Positions 17,131-27,019 of a DNA stretch of 64,000 nt are shown piece by piece (position 1 is the stretch's first letter; each line of letters starts with the position of its first letter). The translations under genes and the position numbers were made by a program. Source of the stretch: Terasakiella brassicae (GTDB lineage: Bacteria; Pseudomonadota; Alphaproteobacteria; Rhodospirillales; Terasakiellaceae); NCBI RefSeq assembly GCF_014641495.1, contig NZ_BMHV01000011.1, positions 62,001 through 126,000 of the forward strand. Direction: 5' to 3'. The notes beneath the pieces are model-generated. The model was given only the letters and a program-made list of their open reading frames with translations, was not told the DNA's origin and ran no database searches.

Positions 17131-17961
17131 GTGACAAAATTTGATTCCTCTTCTTTTGAGAGCGAGATGTCTCGCCTGTTGGCGATCATGGCAAAACTGC
17201 GTGATCCAAAAGACGGATGCCCTTGGGATATTGAGCAATCCTTTGAAACAATTGCCCCACACACCATTGAAGAAGCTTATGAGGTTGCTGATGCTATTGA
17301 GCATAAGAATTGGCCTCACCTGCAAGAAGAATTGGGTGATTTACTGTTGCAGGTGGTGTTTCATGCGCAAATGGCAAAGGATGAAAATCTTTTTGATTTC
17401 AATGATGTTGCAAAATCCATTGCGGACAAAATGGTATCGCGTCATCCACATGTTTTTGGGGATGAAGTCATTGAAACAGCGGATGCGCAAACCGTTGCAT
17501 GGGAACAGCAGAAAGAACGTGAACGCACAGAAAAAGCGATGCAGGCTGGACAGGATATTCCGTCTGCATTGGATGGTGTTGCGGGTGGTTTACCCGCCCT
17601 CACCCGGTCCTTGAAATTACAAAAGCGTGCCATTCGGGTTGGTTTTGATTGGCCTGATGTAGATGGGGTTCTGGATAAAATCCGGGAGGAATTGCAAGAG
17701 GTCGAAGAGGAGGTTCATCACGTCCAACCGTCCAAAGATCGGATCAAGGATGAGATCGGTGACTTGCTGTTTACAGTCGTCAACTTGGCACGTTGGGCGG
17801 ATGTGGATCCGGACAGTGCGCTGCGATCCTGTAATGTAAAATTTGAACGTCGCTTTAAGGCAATGGAGGCTGGTGTTCGCGCAGACGGAAAAGAGATGGT
17901 GGATGCGACGCTGGAGGAAATGGAGCGCCATTGGCAAGCGGCTAAGGAACTTGAAAAATGA
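17131..17961 (+). CDS. mazG: nucleoside triphosphate pyrophosphohydrolase MazG
   Basis: A 276-residue MazG with two tandem all-alpha NTP-PPase domains: the first around HTIEEAYEVADAIEHK...EELGDLLLQVVFHAQMA, the second around IREELQEVEEEV...DEIGDLLFTVVNLARW. Both keep the EExxE and ExxD metal-binding pattern. It hydrolyses (d)NTPs, including damaged ones, to monophosphates and pyrophosphate. I chose GTG 17131, preceded by GGGAG, rather than the frame's first codon at 17044, whose extra 29 residues do not look like the family. In many alphaproteobacteria mazG follows hflX; here it is about 11 kb away and on the opposite strand. Confidence 0.94.
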   Translation: MTKFDSSSFESEMSRLLAIMAKLRDPKDGCPWDIEQSFETIAPHTIEEAYEVADAIEHKNWPHLQEELGDLLLQVVFHAQMAKDENLFDFNDVAKSIADKMVSRHPHVFGDEVIETADAQTVAWEQQKERERTEKAMQAGQDIPSALDGVAGGLPALTRSLKLQKRAIRVGFDWPDVDGVLDKIREELQEVEEEVHHVQPSKDRIKDEIGDLLFTVVNLARWADVDPDSALRSCNVKFERRFKAMEAGVRADGKEMVDATLEEMERHWQAAKELEK

Positions 17962-18020
17962 GTTTAACTTTAACTTTTATCTTATTGATAAATAATAAGT
18001 AAATTACGTTGTTAAAGTAA

Positions 18021-18052
18021 AAATCCCTCAGGTAAAGCTGAGGGATTTTTGC
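18021..18052. terminator. bidirectional terminator between mazG and the dehydrogenase gene
   Basis: AAATCCCTCAG (18021-18031) pairs perfectly with CTGAGGGATTT (18038-18048) around a six-base loop, with T runs on both strands. It serves the two convergent genes. Confidence 0.9.
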
Positions 18053-18068
18053 ATGATATGGGGGGCAT

Positions 18069-18932
18069 TTAATCACGTAGTAATTTGATGAGTGCTGAGG
18101 TATCCCAGCGTCCGCCGCCCATGCGTTGGACTTCTTTGTAATACTGGTCAATCAGTCCGGTGACCGGTAAAGCGGAGCCATTTTTGCGGGCTTCATCAAG
18201 GGCAAAGCCAAGGTCTTTTCTGACCCAATCGACAGCAAAACCGAAGTCAAATTTATCTTCAACCATTGTGTAGCCACGATTGGACAATTGCCATGATCCG
18301 GCAGCTCCTTTGGAAATCACATCGATAACTTTTTTAGGGGCCAGTCCGGCTTTTTCTGCAAAGGCCAAGCCTTCGGAAATGGATTGGACGGCACCAACAA
18401 AAGTGATCTGGTTGACCATTTTGGTCAATTGCCCTGCCCCGACATCGCCCATAAGCGTGACGGCTTGGGCATAACATTCCTGAACGGGCTTGGTGTGTTC
18501 GAAACTTTCCGAACTGCCGCCAACCATAATGGTCAGCGTGCCGTTTTCTGCCCCGGCTTGACCGCCGGAAACGGGGGCATCCATGAATGACAGTCCGCGT
18601 TTTTCAGCTTCGAGGGCCATTTCACGGGCGACTTCGGCGGAGGTTGTCGTGTGATCCACAAAGACTGTACCTTTGTCCATAGCGTCAAAAGCACCGTTTT
18701 TGCCTGTACAGACGCTTCTAAGGTCATCATCGTTACCGACACAGGCAAAAACAATTTGCGCCCCCTCAGCGGCCTTTGCAGGCGTTTCTGCATAGGAACC
18801 ACCGTATTCGGCAACCCATTTTTGCGCTTTGGCGGTTGTGCGGTTATAAACACAGACGTCATGCCCGCCCTTGTGCAGGTGGCCTGCCATCGGATAGCCC
18901 ATAACACCAAGGCCAAGGAATGCAACCTTCAT
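18069..18932 (-). CDS. NAD(P)-dependent beta-hydroxyacid dehydrogenase (3-hydroxyisobutyrate/tartronate semialdehyde family)
   Basis: A 287-residue member of the 6-phosphogluconate dehydrogenase/3-hydroxyisobutyrate dehydrogenase superfamily. The N-terminal Rossmann fold reads AFLGLGVMGYPMAGHL, the substrate-binding motif DAPVSGGQAGAENGTL is present, and the catalytic lysine lies in GAGQLTKMVNQ. Candidate reactions are oxidation of 3-hydroxyisobutyrate or reduction of tartronate or succinate semialdehyde; sequence alone does not decide. A GGGAGAT ribosome site precedes ATG 18932. It is the last minus-strand gene before a bidirectional terminator. Confidence 0.9.
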   Translation of the reverse strand: MKVAFLGLGVMGYPMAGHLHKGGHDVCVYNRTTAKAQKWVAEYGGSYAETPAKAAEGAQIVFACVGNDDDLRSVCTGKNGAFDAMDKGTVFVDHTTTSAEVAREMALEAEKRGLSFMDAPVSGGQAGAENGTLTIMVGGSSESFEHTKPVQECYAQAVTLMGDVGAGQLTKMVNQITFVGAVQSISEGLAFAEKAGLAPKKVIDVISKGAAGSWQLSNRGYTMVEDKFDFGFAVDWVRKDLGFALDEARKNGSALPVTGLIDQYYKEVQRMGGGRWDTSALIKLLRD

Positions 18933-19027
18933 CTTTATCTCCCTTTTAAATTCTTAAATAATTGGGAAGCAGTATAAGTTTGTGTAATGGAGAAATCAAA
19001 GAATAGATTGTTATAGAGACAATGTAA

Positions 19028-20839
19028 TCAATCATCAAACCCGTTGATAACATCCATAAATATGCTGCTATAGCGTTCCAACTTTGTTTGACCAACGCCG
19101 GAAAGGGCCAAAAAACTGTCTGCATCACTCGGGCGTGTTTTAGCCATTTCGATCAATGTGGCATCGGCAAAAATCACATAGGGCGGCACGTTTTGTTCTT
19201 CGGCCAGATCTTTGCGTTTGGCGCGCAAGGCTTCAAACAGGGATTTATCATCTTCGCGTTCCAGCACAATGGTGGTGCGTGCCTCACGTCTGGCTTTGGC
19301 AGAACGACGGGCATCGGGGTCTTTGCGCATGAGAACATTGCGTTCCCCGCGCAAGACCTCACGCACATCGGGGCCAAGTTTTAAGGCACCATACCCTTCA
19401 ATATCCATACGCACCAGTCCAAGGGCGACAAGCTGGCGGATGATGGAGCGCCATGTCTCGCGTTTAAGTTCTTTTCCAATGCCATAGGTGCTGAGCTGGT
19501 TATGGCGAAAACGCATGATCTTGTCGTTTTCTTCGCCGAGTAAAACATCAATGATATGCCCTGCCCCAAATGTTTCCCCGGTTCGATAAATACAGGACAG
19601 GATTTTTTGGGCGGGAACGGTGCCGTCAAATGTTTCCACCGGGTTGAGGCAGGTATCACAATTGCCGCAAGGCTCGTTTAAGGTTTCCCCAAAATATTCC
19701 AGTAGAACCTGACGGCGGCAGCGATGGGTTTCGCAATAAGCCAGCAAGGCATCCAGTTTTTGGCGCTCAATATGCTTTTGGCGTTCCGGCAGGTCAGAGC
19801 TTTCGGTAAACTGACGCAGTTTGGTGACATCCTGCAAGCCATAGGCCATCCATGTTTGTGAAGGTAAATCGTCCCGTCCGGCCCTGCCTGTTTCCTGATA
19901 ATAGGCTTCAAGGCTTTTGGGCGGGTCCATATGGGCAACAAATCGGACGTTGGGTTTATCAATCCCCATACCGAACGCGACAGTGGCGACCATGATGATC
20001 CCTTCTTCGCGCACGAATTTATCTTGATTGAGGCTGCGGATGTTTTTATCCATACCTGCATGATAGGATAAAGCGTCATAGCCTTTGTCCCGGAGCCAGT
20101 TTGCGATTTCTTCAACTTTTTTACGGCTCATGCAATAAACAATGCCGCTGTCATTTTCGTCATATTCCTGCAGGAATTTCAAAAGCTGAGTTTTGGCATT
20201 GTTCTTTGGTACGATATTGTAACGAATATTGGGGCGATCAAATCCAGTGATAAAGACTTCACCTTGCCCCAGATTAAGCCGTTCAATGATATCCAGGCGG
20301 GTTGGCCCGTCTGCGGTCGCGGTTAAGGCGATGCGCGGTACATTTGGAAAATGGTCGTGCAGGTTGACCAATTGGCGGTATTCGGGCCGAAAATCGTGTC
20401 CCCATTGGGAAACGCAATGGGCCTCGTCAATCGCAAATAAGGAAATATCGCAATGATTTAACAGTGTAAAAAAGCGATCCGTCAGCAGACGTTCCGGTGC
20501 AACATAAACAAGGTCCAGTTCCCCTGCCCGCATGGCACGTTCAATTTCGTAAGCTTCATCCGGGGCAATGGTGGAATTGAGTGTTGCAGCCTTAATTCCG
20601 ACTTGGCACAGGGCGGTGACCTGATCCTGCATCAGGGCAATCAGGGGTGAAATAACGATGGCGCAGCCTTTGCGACAAACAGCCGGGATCTGATAACACA
20701 GGGATTTCCCCCCGCCCGTTGGCATGAGGACAAGGGAGTCCCCCCCTGCAATCGTGCGTTCGATGACATCTTTCTGAACGCCACGAAAATCGGAAAAACC
20801 AAAAACGTTCCGTAAAATTTCCTGTGGTGATTTAGACAT
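19028..20839 (-). CDS. recQ: ATP-dependent DNA helicase RecQ
   Basis: A 603-residue superfamily 2 helicase that unwinds DNA 3' to 5' in recombination and fork repair. The helicase core has [10 protein letters not shown], the Walker [11 protein letters not shown], the DEAH box in [19 protein letters not shown], and GRAGRD. A RecQ zinc-binding domain follows with cysteines in [12 protein letters not shown] and CGNCDTC, then winged-helix and C-terminal HRDC domains. ATG 20839 was chosen because it overlaps the upstream gene by only eight bases and starts MSKSPQEIL; the frame runs on to 20890 but deep into the neighbour. Confidence 0.96.
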   Translation of the reverse strand: MSKSPQEILRNVFGFSDFRGVQKDVIERTIAGGDSLVLMPTGGGKSLCYQIPAVCRKGCAIVISPLIALMQDQVTALCQVGIKAATLNSTIAPDEAYEIERAMRAGELDLVYVAPERLLTDRFFTLLNHCDISLFAIDEAHCVSQWGHDFRPEYRQLVNLHDHFPNVPRIALTATADGPTRLDIIERLNLGQGEVFITGFDRPNIRYNIVPKNNAKTQLLKFLQEYDENDSGIVYCMSRKKVEEIANWLRDKGYDALSYHAGMDKNIRSLNQDKFVREEGIIMVATVAFGMGIDKPNVRFVAHMDPPKSLEAYYQETGRAGRDDLPSQTWMAYGLQDVTKLRQFTESSDLPERQKHIERQKLDALLAYCETHRCRRQVLLEYFGETLNEPCGNCDTCLNPVETFDGTVPAQKILSCIYRTGETFGAGHIIDVLLGEENDKIMRFRHNQLSTYGIGKELKRETWRSIIRQLVALGLVRMDIEGYGALKLGPDVREVLRGERNVLMRKDPDARRSAKARREARTTIVLEREDDKSLFEALRAKRKDLAEEQNVPPYVIFADATLIEMAKTRPSDADSFLALSGVGQTKLERYSSIFMDVINGFDD

Positions 20840-21656
20840 GATAGCTGTCTGATCCCGGATTGAGGAAACGGCGCGCCTCTTCCCAAACATCTTTATTGGG
20901 CGTAATCAAAAGGCAGTCCTGCGTATAAACTTTCGGTTTATAAGGCGTTTGTGATCCCACCATAAAATCGTATCCGCCGGCTTCACGGTGAAGCAAGATA
21001 CCTGCGGCATGATCCCATGTATGAAGGCGGCGATATTGTGCACAATGAAATTCACCCGCTGCCAGAGAAATATAATCATGGGCCACCGAACCGTAACGAA
21101 TAGCCATATGGGGAACGGGGCCTAAGCCATCGACGGCACGATCTTCCAGCCAGCGTCGATGTTTGGCATTTAAGGAAACGGTCATATGTTCAAGACTGTG
21201 AAATTTCTTAACATGAAGGGGGCGACCGGCCAAACTTGCCCCTGCCCCTTTTTCTGCGACAGCGGTGCGTTTGCGGGCCGGATCGTGAATCCACGAGGCA
21301 ATCAATTCACCTTGATGGGCCAAGGCCACCATAGAGCCAAAAACGCTATTGCCTTTTGAGAAATTACGCGTCCCGTCGACAGGGTCGATAATCCAGACGG
21401 GTTCTGTGCTATCTAATGCTGTTAAAACAGATTTATCTTTGGCAACCGCTTCTTCCCCAACAACGAGGGAGCCGGGCAAATAGTCGATCAAACGGGCGCT
21501 CAATTTTATTTCGGCTTGGATATCAGCCGTTGTGACCAGATCACCGGGGGATTTTTCCATAATGTCACTGGCCGCCAGCTTTTGAAAGCGCGGCATGATC
21601 TCTTGCTCAGCGACTTCGCAAATAATGCGGGTGATATGATCGACATCCAGTTTCAT
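20832..21656 (-). CDS. inositol monophosphatase family phosphatase
   Basis: This 274-residue Mg-dependent, Li-sensitive-type phosphatase belongs to the IMPase/SuhB/HisN/CysQ superfamily. Metal-binding motifs are [18 protein letters not shown], and [15 protein letters not shown] near the C-terminus. The exact substrate (inositol-1-phosphate, histidinol phosphate or PAP) cannot be settled from sequence. ATG 21656 is preferred over an upstream in-frame GTG at 21695. It overlaps recQ by eight bases, so the two are co-transcribed. Confidence 0.88.
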   Translation of the reverse strand: MKLDVDHITRIICEVAEQEIMPRFQKLAASDIMEKSPGDLVTTADIQAEIKLSARLIDYLPGSLVVGEEAVAKDKSVLTALDSTEPVWIIDPVDGTRNFSKGNSVFGSMVALAHQGELIASWIHDPARKRTAVAEKGAGASLAGRPLHVKKFHSLEHMTVSLNAKHRRWLEDRAVDGLGPVPHMAIRYGSVAHDYISLAAGEFHCAQYRRLHTWDHAAGILLHREAGGYDFMVGSQTPYKPKVYTQDCLLITPNKDVWEEARRFLNPGSDSYHV

Positions 21657-21834
21657 GCGCCAGTTATAGCGATGCTCGAATGGAGAGTCATGCACGAAAT
21701 GCTAAAAATTAACGTTTGGCAGCTTTAGAGGAAATTTGAACAACTGAATTTGTTTTGTTGATGAACATCAAGGTGGATTTCGGCTGGAATAATTATCACA
21801 TGCAGAAAATGTATAACAAATCTGAATGTAAAGG

Positions 21835-22521
21835 ATGCCCCCCAAGATGTTCGTGAAAGCGCTTGCACGTTCTGCTGGATTATCATGTCTGCTGTTTACC
21901 GGATCCCTCTGGGCGGCGGATGTTCCTGAAGATTATGAATATGACAAATATAATGCCGAAGACATCAATGAACTATGCGCGGGTTGTCATGGCAGCTTGG
22001 GTCAAGGCGGGGGCGGTGGTGTTTATCCGCGACTGGCCGGATTGCCGCAAGAATATATGGAAGAGCAAATCAAGAATTTCAAAACCCGCAAACGGGTTAA
22101 CATTCCGATGGTGCCTTTTGCCAATGACCGCGAATTACCGCCGGAAGATGTCCGCGATATCACGACTTATCTTTCTAATATCAAGCTGGCAAGCCAACTG
22201 CCTGAAGTGAGCGGTCGTATAGATGGGCTGGAACGTTTGCAACAGGCCGAAGCCGTTGTACAAATCCCCAAACACGAAGGCGATTTGGAAAATGGCGAAG
22301 AATATTATATGGAGATGTGCCGGGGGTGCCACAACAAGGATGGCATGGGCCGTGGCAACAAGCCCGCTGTTACCGGACAGCACATTAAATACCTGAAAAA
22401 ACAATTCCAGGATTTCAGATCCGGCGAGCGTGAGCATGTGGATCAAGTCGAATTATTCGGGGAAATGACGGATAAGGATATCGAAGACGTTCTCGCCTTC
22501 TTGTCTGTTCAGGATGATTAA
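21835..22521 (+). CDS. periplasmic dihaem cytochrome c (c4-like)
   Basis: A 228-residue exported protein with two class I cytochrome c domains, each with one haem-binding site: CAGCH in the first and CRGCH in the second. Methionines in NIPMVPFAN and FGEMTDKD are likely axial ligands. The signal peptide ends near LWAAD. Such dihaem proteins shuttle electrons in the periplasm to terminal oxidases or other reductases. ATG 21847 is an alternative start that gives a tighter signal peptide. It converges with asnB (12-base gap), with no clear terminator between them. Confidence 0.9.
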   Translation: MPPKMFVKALARSAGLSCLLFTGSLWAADVPEDYEYDKYNAEDINELCAGCHGSLGQGGGGGVYPRLAGLPQEYMEEQIKNFKTRKRVNIPMVPFANDRELPPEDVRDITTYLSNIKLASQLPEVSGRIDGLERLQQAEAVVQIPKHEGDLENGEEYYMEMCRGCHNKDGMGRGNKPAVTGQHIKYLKKQFQDFRSGEREHVDQVELFGEMTDKDIEDVLAFLSVQDD

Positions 22522-22533
22522 AGAAGATAGCAA

Positions 22534-24387
22534 TCAGAGGTGTGATGCTTTTGATTTCTGTAAAACCAGCCAGTTCCATAGAAAAAAACGATAGTCTTTT
22601 TGTCCTGATAAATGTTGGGATATGTACGTTTCGATGTTGTTTGAGTTGAGTTGAAAGTTATCCGCACCTTTTGCATTGAGTGGTATTTCCTTCATCCATG
22701 TCATCAAGGGAACCCCAAACCCCTTTTTTCGGCGGTTGAGAACGGTGTCCGGAACAAGGCGAGAGACGGCTTTCTTTAAAACTTTTTTGGTTGTTTTTCC
22801 GTCAAACTTATAATGACAAGGAAGGCGACGGACAAATTCAACAAGATCACAATCTAAAAAGACGGCACGAGCTTCCAGCCCATTCATCATAGAGGCTCTG
22901 TCGACTTTTGTTAGTATGTCATCCGGCAGATAAAAATTCGTAAAGTATTCTAAAGATTTATCAATTTGTGATTTGTTTGGGCTTTCGTTCCATAAATCCA
23001 ATGTTTCTGCATAGAGTTCTTCTGCATTTGTCGGTGCATTAAATAAATCACAAATATCATTTGTTTGCAGTGGCGCCATCCAAGTCGGCAGCCAAAGTGG
23101 ACGCGGGTGATCCAGCCCCATTAAAACGCGACGTAATTTGAAATCCAAACTCATATTCTTATTGGACATAGGCAATAAGTCGATCAAAGATTTTGCGGCT
23201 TGATGCATGAATTTCGGAACAAACTGTTGGTAAACGTTTGCTGGTTGTAAAGCCTTGAATGGGTCGTAGCCTGCAAAGAGTTCATCTCCGGCATCTCCGC
23301 TCAGGGCGACTTTTACATGCTTGCGGGCAAATTGACAGAGCAGGTAGGTCGGAAGCAAAGAACCATCCGCCATCGGTTCATCAAGTTGAGTAAGAACATC
23401 GGGGATAATGCTGCGCGCTTTTGTCAGATCTAAAATTTCTTCGTGATGCTTGCAGCCTAATGATGCCGCCATTTCCCGGGCGTAAGCTGATTCGTCGAAT
23501 GACTTCTCTGTAAAGCCTATGGCGAAGCTTTGCACGGATTGGGCGGGGGAAATGCGACACATTGCGGCGAGCACGGAACTGCTGTCGACACCACCTGATA
23601 AGAAAGCGCCCAAAGGTACATCGCTCATAAGACGCCGTTTTACGGCTTGTACGAAGAGAGTTTCCAGTTCCTCAGCGGCTTCTTCAAAACTTGGTGGGGA
23701 AGCCGGAACCTCAATTCGAAATTGCCAATAAGGTGTGATCTTATGTGCTTGCGTTCGCACATTGAATGTTAGGCTGTGACCGGGCTTAAGTTTATAGCAG
23801 TTTTCAAATGCGCTGAACGGTGCGGGAATAAATGCATAAGCAAAATATTTTTTTAAGGCTAATTGACTATAGGCTGTGTCAAAACTGTTATGAGCCTGAA
23901 AGACGCTAATCTCAGACCCAAATACAAAAAGGTCTTTTTGGTGCCCCCAAAACAATGGTTTTTCGCCAAAGCGATCACGGGCAAGGAACATGGTTTCACG
24001 TTTCTTGTCCCAGATACAAAAGGCAAACATGCCATTTAGTTTAAGTGGTAATTCCTCCCCCCATTCTTGCCAGCCATGAACGAGAACTTCCGTATCGCTA
24101 TTTGGGGTGTTGAATTTATATCCTTTTGTTTCCAAATCGTGTCGGAGTTCGCGATGATTGTATATTTCACCATTAAATGTAACCCAGACAGAGCGTTCTG
24201 TGTTGGTCATGGGTTGTTGACCGTGTTCCAAGTCCACAATGGAAAGGCGGCGGTGGCCTAGAAAGACGGGGGAATTGTCATCTTGATAAGCCCCTTCCCC
24301 ATCCGGTCCCCGGTGGGCGATGGAATTCGTCATTCGTTTTAAATCTTCTTGGGTCCCGTGCCCAAAAAAGCCGGCAATTCCACACAT
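22534..24387 (-). CDS. asnB: asparagine synthase (glutamine-hydrolysing), AsnB-type
   Basis: A 617-residue enzyme with an N-terminal class II glutamine amidotransferase domain (nucleophile Cys2 in MCGIAGFFGHG, then RLSIVDLEHGQQPM, FNGEIYNH) and a C-terminal AMP-forming synthetase domain (LSGGVDSSSVLAAM, LSGDAGDELFAGY). It converts aspartate or a related carboxylate to the amide. It follows a polyprenyl-sugar transferase gene (9-base gap), and AsnB homologues in such clusters often amidate surface-sugar carboxylates, so a role in glycan or lipid decoration is as likely as asparagine supply (inference). Confidence 0.92.
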   Translation of the reverse strand: MCGIAGFFGHGTQEDLKRMTNSIAHRGPDGEGAYQDDNSPVFLGHRRLSIVDLEHGQQPMTNTERSVWVTFNGEIYNHRELRHDLETKGYKFNTPNSDTEVLVHGWQEWGEELPLKLNGMFAFCIWDKKRETMFLARDRFGEKPLFWGHQKDLFVFGSEISVFQAHNSFDTAYSQLALKKYFAYAFIPAPFSAFENCYKLKPGHSLTFNVRTQAHKITPYWQFRIEVPASPPSFEEAAEELETLFVQAVKRRLMSDVPLGAFLSGGVDSSSVLAAMCRISPAQSVQSFAIGFTEKSFDESAYAREMAASLGCKHHEEILDLTKARSIIPDVLTQLDEPMADGSLLPTYLLCQFARKHVKVALSGDAGDELFAGYDPFKALQPANVYQQFVPKFMHQAAKSLIDLLPMSNKNMSLDFKLRRVLMGLDHPRPLWLPTWMAPLQTNDICDLFNAPTNAEELYAETLDLWNESPNKSQIDKSLEYFTNFYLPDDILTKVDRASMMNGLEARAVFLDCDLVEFVRRLPCHYKFDGKTTKKVLKKAVSRLVPDTVLNRRKKGFGVPLMTWMKEIPLNAKGADNFQLNSNNIETYISQHLSGQKDYRFFLWNWLVLQKSKASHL

Positions 24388-24396
24388 GGCTGTCTT

Positions 24397-25386
24397 CTAG
24401 TCTTTCTTGTTATAGTGTTTTTTGACTTGATAAATATTCTTATTTTGAGATTCAAAATAGGTCCGCACGAGAAGTTCGGCCAGTAACCCCATGAGAATGC
24501 ACAAGATCCCCGTTGTAAAGAATGTGCCAGTGAGCATAGGTAACGGAGTTAAAATAAAAGAAACACCGTCAAAGATTTTTAACCAGACCGCCCAAAGTCC
24601 GCAAATAAATGCAAGGAGTAACGAAGCGAAGCCAAATCCACCAAATATGTAAATGGGTTTTGTCATGTAGCGTTTCAAAAACATGACTAAAAACAAATCA
24701 AGAAGTACCTTGAAGATACGGTTTAGGCCATATTTTGATTCACCATGGATGCGCGCACGGTGGTTGACTTCGATTTCTGCGATTTTTCCGCCTTGCCACA
24801 CTGTGTAAATGGGGATGAAGCGGTGCATTTCACCATAGAGACGAACTTGTTCAACAACTTCCCTGTGATAGGCTTTAAGGGCGCAGCCGTAATCATGCAG
24901 GTGCACACCGGAAACTTTGGAAATTAACCAATTGGCGATGCGGCTTGGTAAGGTTCTGGTCATCGCATTGTCTTGCCGGTCCGCCCGCCAGCCGGAAACG
25001 ACACTATAACCTTCCTCAAGCTTGCCTAATAATTTGGGTATTTCGGCGGGATCGTTTTGACCATCACCATCCATAGAGATGATGATGTCGCCTTGTGCAT
25101 GATCCAGTCCTGCCATTAAACCGGCTGTCTGCCCGTAATTGCGTAACAAGTCAATCATATGGACATGTGAATCTTGCTCGGCGATCTCTATGCCGCGCTC
25201 TAGTGTTTTGTCGCTGGAACCGTCATTCACAAAGATAATTTCATATGTGCGTTCTGTTTCTTCCAGTGTGCTTTTAATCTCTTTGTAAAGAGAACCGATG
25301 TTGTCTTCTTCATTATAAAAAGGGACGATAACAGATAAGTTTGGGCGTATGGCCTTCTGGTTCTTTTCTTTTTTTTCTACAGTCAT
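24397..25386 (-). CDS. family 2 glycosyltransferase, ArnC/DPM1-like, with two C-terminal membrane helices
   Basis: A 329-residue protein: a GT-A family 2 domain (LSVIVPFYNEEDNIGSL, FVNDGSSDKT, ISMDGDGQNDP, the DxD-like metal site) followed by two transmembrane helices (about residues 230-255 and 270-300). This is the plan of ArnC, GtrB and dolichyl/polyprenyl-phosphate mannose synthases, which make a lipid-linked sugar used as donor by GT-C enzymes. It lies 11 bases downstream of a polytopic GT-C-like gene and upstream of asnB; a GtrA-like flippase gene lies across the divergent promoter. Together they resemble a lipid-linked sugar transfer set. Confidence 0.92.
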   Translation of the reverse strand: MTVEKKEKNQKAIRPNLSVIVPFYNEEDNIGSLYKEIKSTLEETERTYEIIFVNDGSSDKTLERGIEIAEQDSHVHMIDLLRNYGQTAGLMAGLDHAQGDIIISMDGDGQNDPAEIPKLLGKLEEGYSVVSGWRADRQDNAMTRTLPSRIANWLISKVSGVHLHDYGCALKAYHREVVEQVRLYGEMHRFIPIYTVWQGGKIAEIEVNHRARIHGESKYGLNRIFKVLLDLFLVMFLKRYMTKPIYIFGGFGFASLLLAFICGLWAVWLKIFDGVSFILTPLPMLTGTFFTTGILCILMGLLAELLVRTYFESQNKNIYQVKKHYNKKD

Positions 25387-25397
25387 TTAAATAAAAC

Positions 25398-26933
25398 TCA
25401 CGTATTAAAATTGTTTGGTCGAATTACTGTTTTCAGCTTGAAGAAGGCTTGTTTCAGTATCAAAACGCCGCTGATTGTCAAGAAAGGAACAACGGGTAAT
25501 AGATAGCGTTGCTCAAGATGTACCATAGCGTAAGCAAATGTGTAACCGAAATAGAGCAACCAATAAAAAGTAATGAGCCAAACTTGATCCGGCAGGTTTT
25601 GGAGGCGATATCCTGTTTTCTTGAGAGTTCGATAAAATAAAATGGGCCCGCCGATTACAAAGGCTGCTGAAATCAAAATTGAAATAATACGTTCCAAGTG
25701 ACGCGCAATATAGGCAAGCAAGAGTTCATAACGCCCTTCTGTTTTGACCTTTTCCATCATATCGCGCCGTTTTTGAAATGGTTTGCTGCCACGTGCCCAT
25801 AGATGAGTTTTCACCCATGTTTCAACAGGCATAAAGCTGGAAAACAACTGTTTTTCACGGATTTCGGAAAAAGTGCCTGCGACCATTCCAACCGGATATG
25901 TTTTCCATAGTCTGAAAAAAGTTGTGAAGGCATAATTAGATATTTCGACAGCATTAAAGTTATGTTGTGAATGAAGGTGTTTATTGATGGCATAGCTATT
26001 AATCATAACCTGCTCGTCCAGAGGATATACGTATTCGGGCAAGCCTTGGAAGAGCGGGTCATCTTTCAAGGCGTCAATTCCTTGTTTTTTCAGTTTAAAA
26101 ACAGGAAAAAACATGGTCGATTGTCCGGCAGTTGTTATAAAACGTTTATCCGTTCTATGTTCATTCCATGTTTTATACCCGTAAACACCTAGAAATATGG
26201 GACTAATAAAAAGCATGAACAAAAAGATACGCATAGACCACAAGGGATGATTTCGAATAATCCAGTAAAGAACAATTGGCCATAATAGGAATTGCAGAAA
26301 ATTACCGGCCTCCCGAATAGAAAAAGCAATGAGGATAAGAGTGCCCAAGCCTAATACAGTTGCGGTTTTGGGAGGAGACCTGTCGATTATTTTGATCGAA
26401 ATCGTGCAAAGCACAATGACCATCAAGCTTGTATTTAGGCTATCGGTCAGAAGACATTGGTCCATTAATAGTCCCTGACTGAGTGCATGCGCGCTTGCAC
26501 AGAAGAGAGCCAGAACTTCATTTTTTAAAAAGCGATCACTTAATTGGTAAATCAGATAACTGGTATAAAGGGACAAAGTGATCTGAATACCTATACTACT
26601 CCAATCAAACAGCTCGCCAAAAATCAATTTATTGAAGGCTAGAAAAGCAGGATAGCCTATGCTGCGAAATGCGGTTTCCGGTTGCCAGAAAGCGTTTCTC
26701 AAATCCACATGGTTGATCCATTCTTTTTCATTGAGAACGAGATTTGCGAATTTGATATAGCCCGTACTATCGGGCAAGAAAACAGGGCCAAAGGAGAAAA
26801 GATAGAATAATTTCAGTAAAATAAGACCGGTAAATACAACAATAAAAACGCGAGAATAACCTGCTTGTTTATAGGGCTGAAGGTCTGAGAGAATTATCTT
26901 TTCCTGTATGCCTTTTTTCTCTATTTTTCTCAT
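25398..26933 (-). CDS. polytopic membrane protein, GT-C glycosyltransferase-like
   Basis: A 511-residue protein with about ten hydrophobic helices, the first near residues 25-45. A large periplasmic-type loop follows the first helix, with an acidic residue soon after it (FLPDSTGY), as in GT-C enzymes such as ArnT and PMT. No strong family signature is visible beyond this, so the specific acceptor is unknown. As first gene of the minus-strand operon with the GT2 and asnB, it would be the transferase using the lipid-linked sugar made by the GT2 (inference). Its promoter shares 86 bases with the divergent methyltransferase. Confidence 0.75.
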   Translation of the reverse strand: MRKIEKKGIQEKIILSDLQPYKQAGYSRVFIVVFTGLILLKLFYLFSFGPVFLPDSTGYIKFANLVLNEKEWINHVDLRNAFWQPETAFRSIGYPAFLAFNKLIFGELFDWSSIGIQITLSLYTSYLIYQLSDRFLKNEVLALFCASAHALSQGLLMDQCLLTDSLNTSLMVIVLCTISIKIIDRSPPKTATVLGLGTLILIAFSIREAGNFLQFLLWPIVLYWIIRNHPLWSMRIFLFMLFISPIFLGVYGYKTWNEHRTDKRFITTAGQSTMFFPVFKLKKQGIDALKDDPLFQGLPEYVYPLDEQVMINSYAINKHLHSQHNFNAVEISNYAFTTFFRLWKTYPVGMVAGTFSEIREKQLFSSFMPVETWVKTHLWARGSKPFQKRRDMMEKVKTEGRYELLLAYIARHLERIISILISAAFVIGGPILFYRTLKKTGYRLQNLPDQVWLITFYWLLYFGYTFAYAMVHLEQRYLLPVVPFLTISGVLILKQAFFKLKTVIRPNNFNT

Positions 26934-27019
26934 TGGCTTTCGTATATCTATCTTAATCTTAAAAAATGGAAGTTATAGCTAAACCATTTAATGGTAAAGA
27001 GTATTTCATTATATAATCA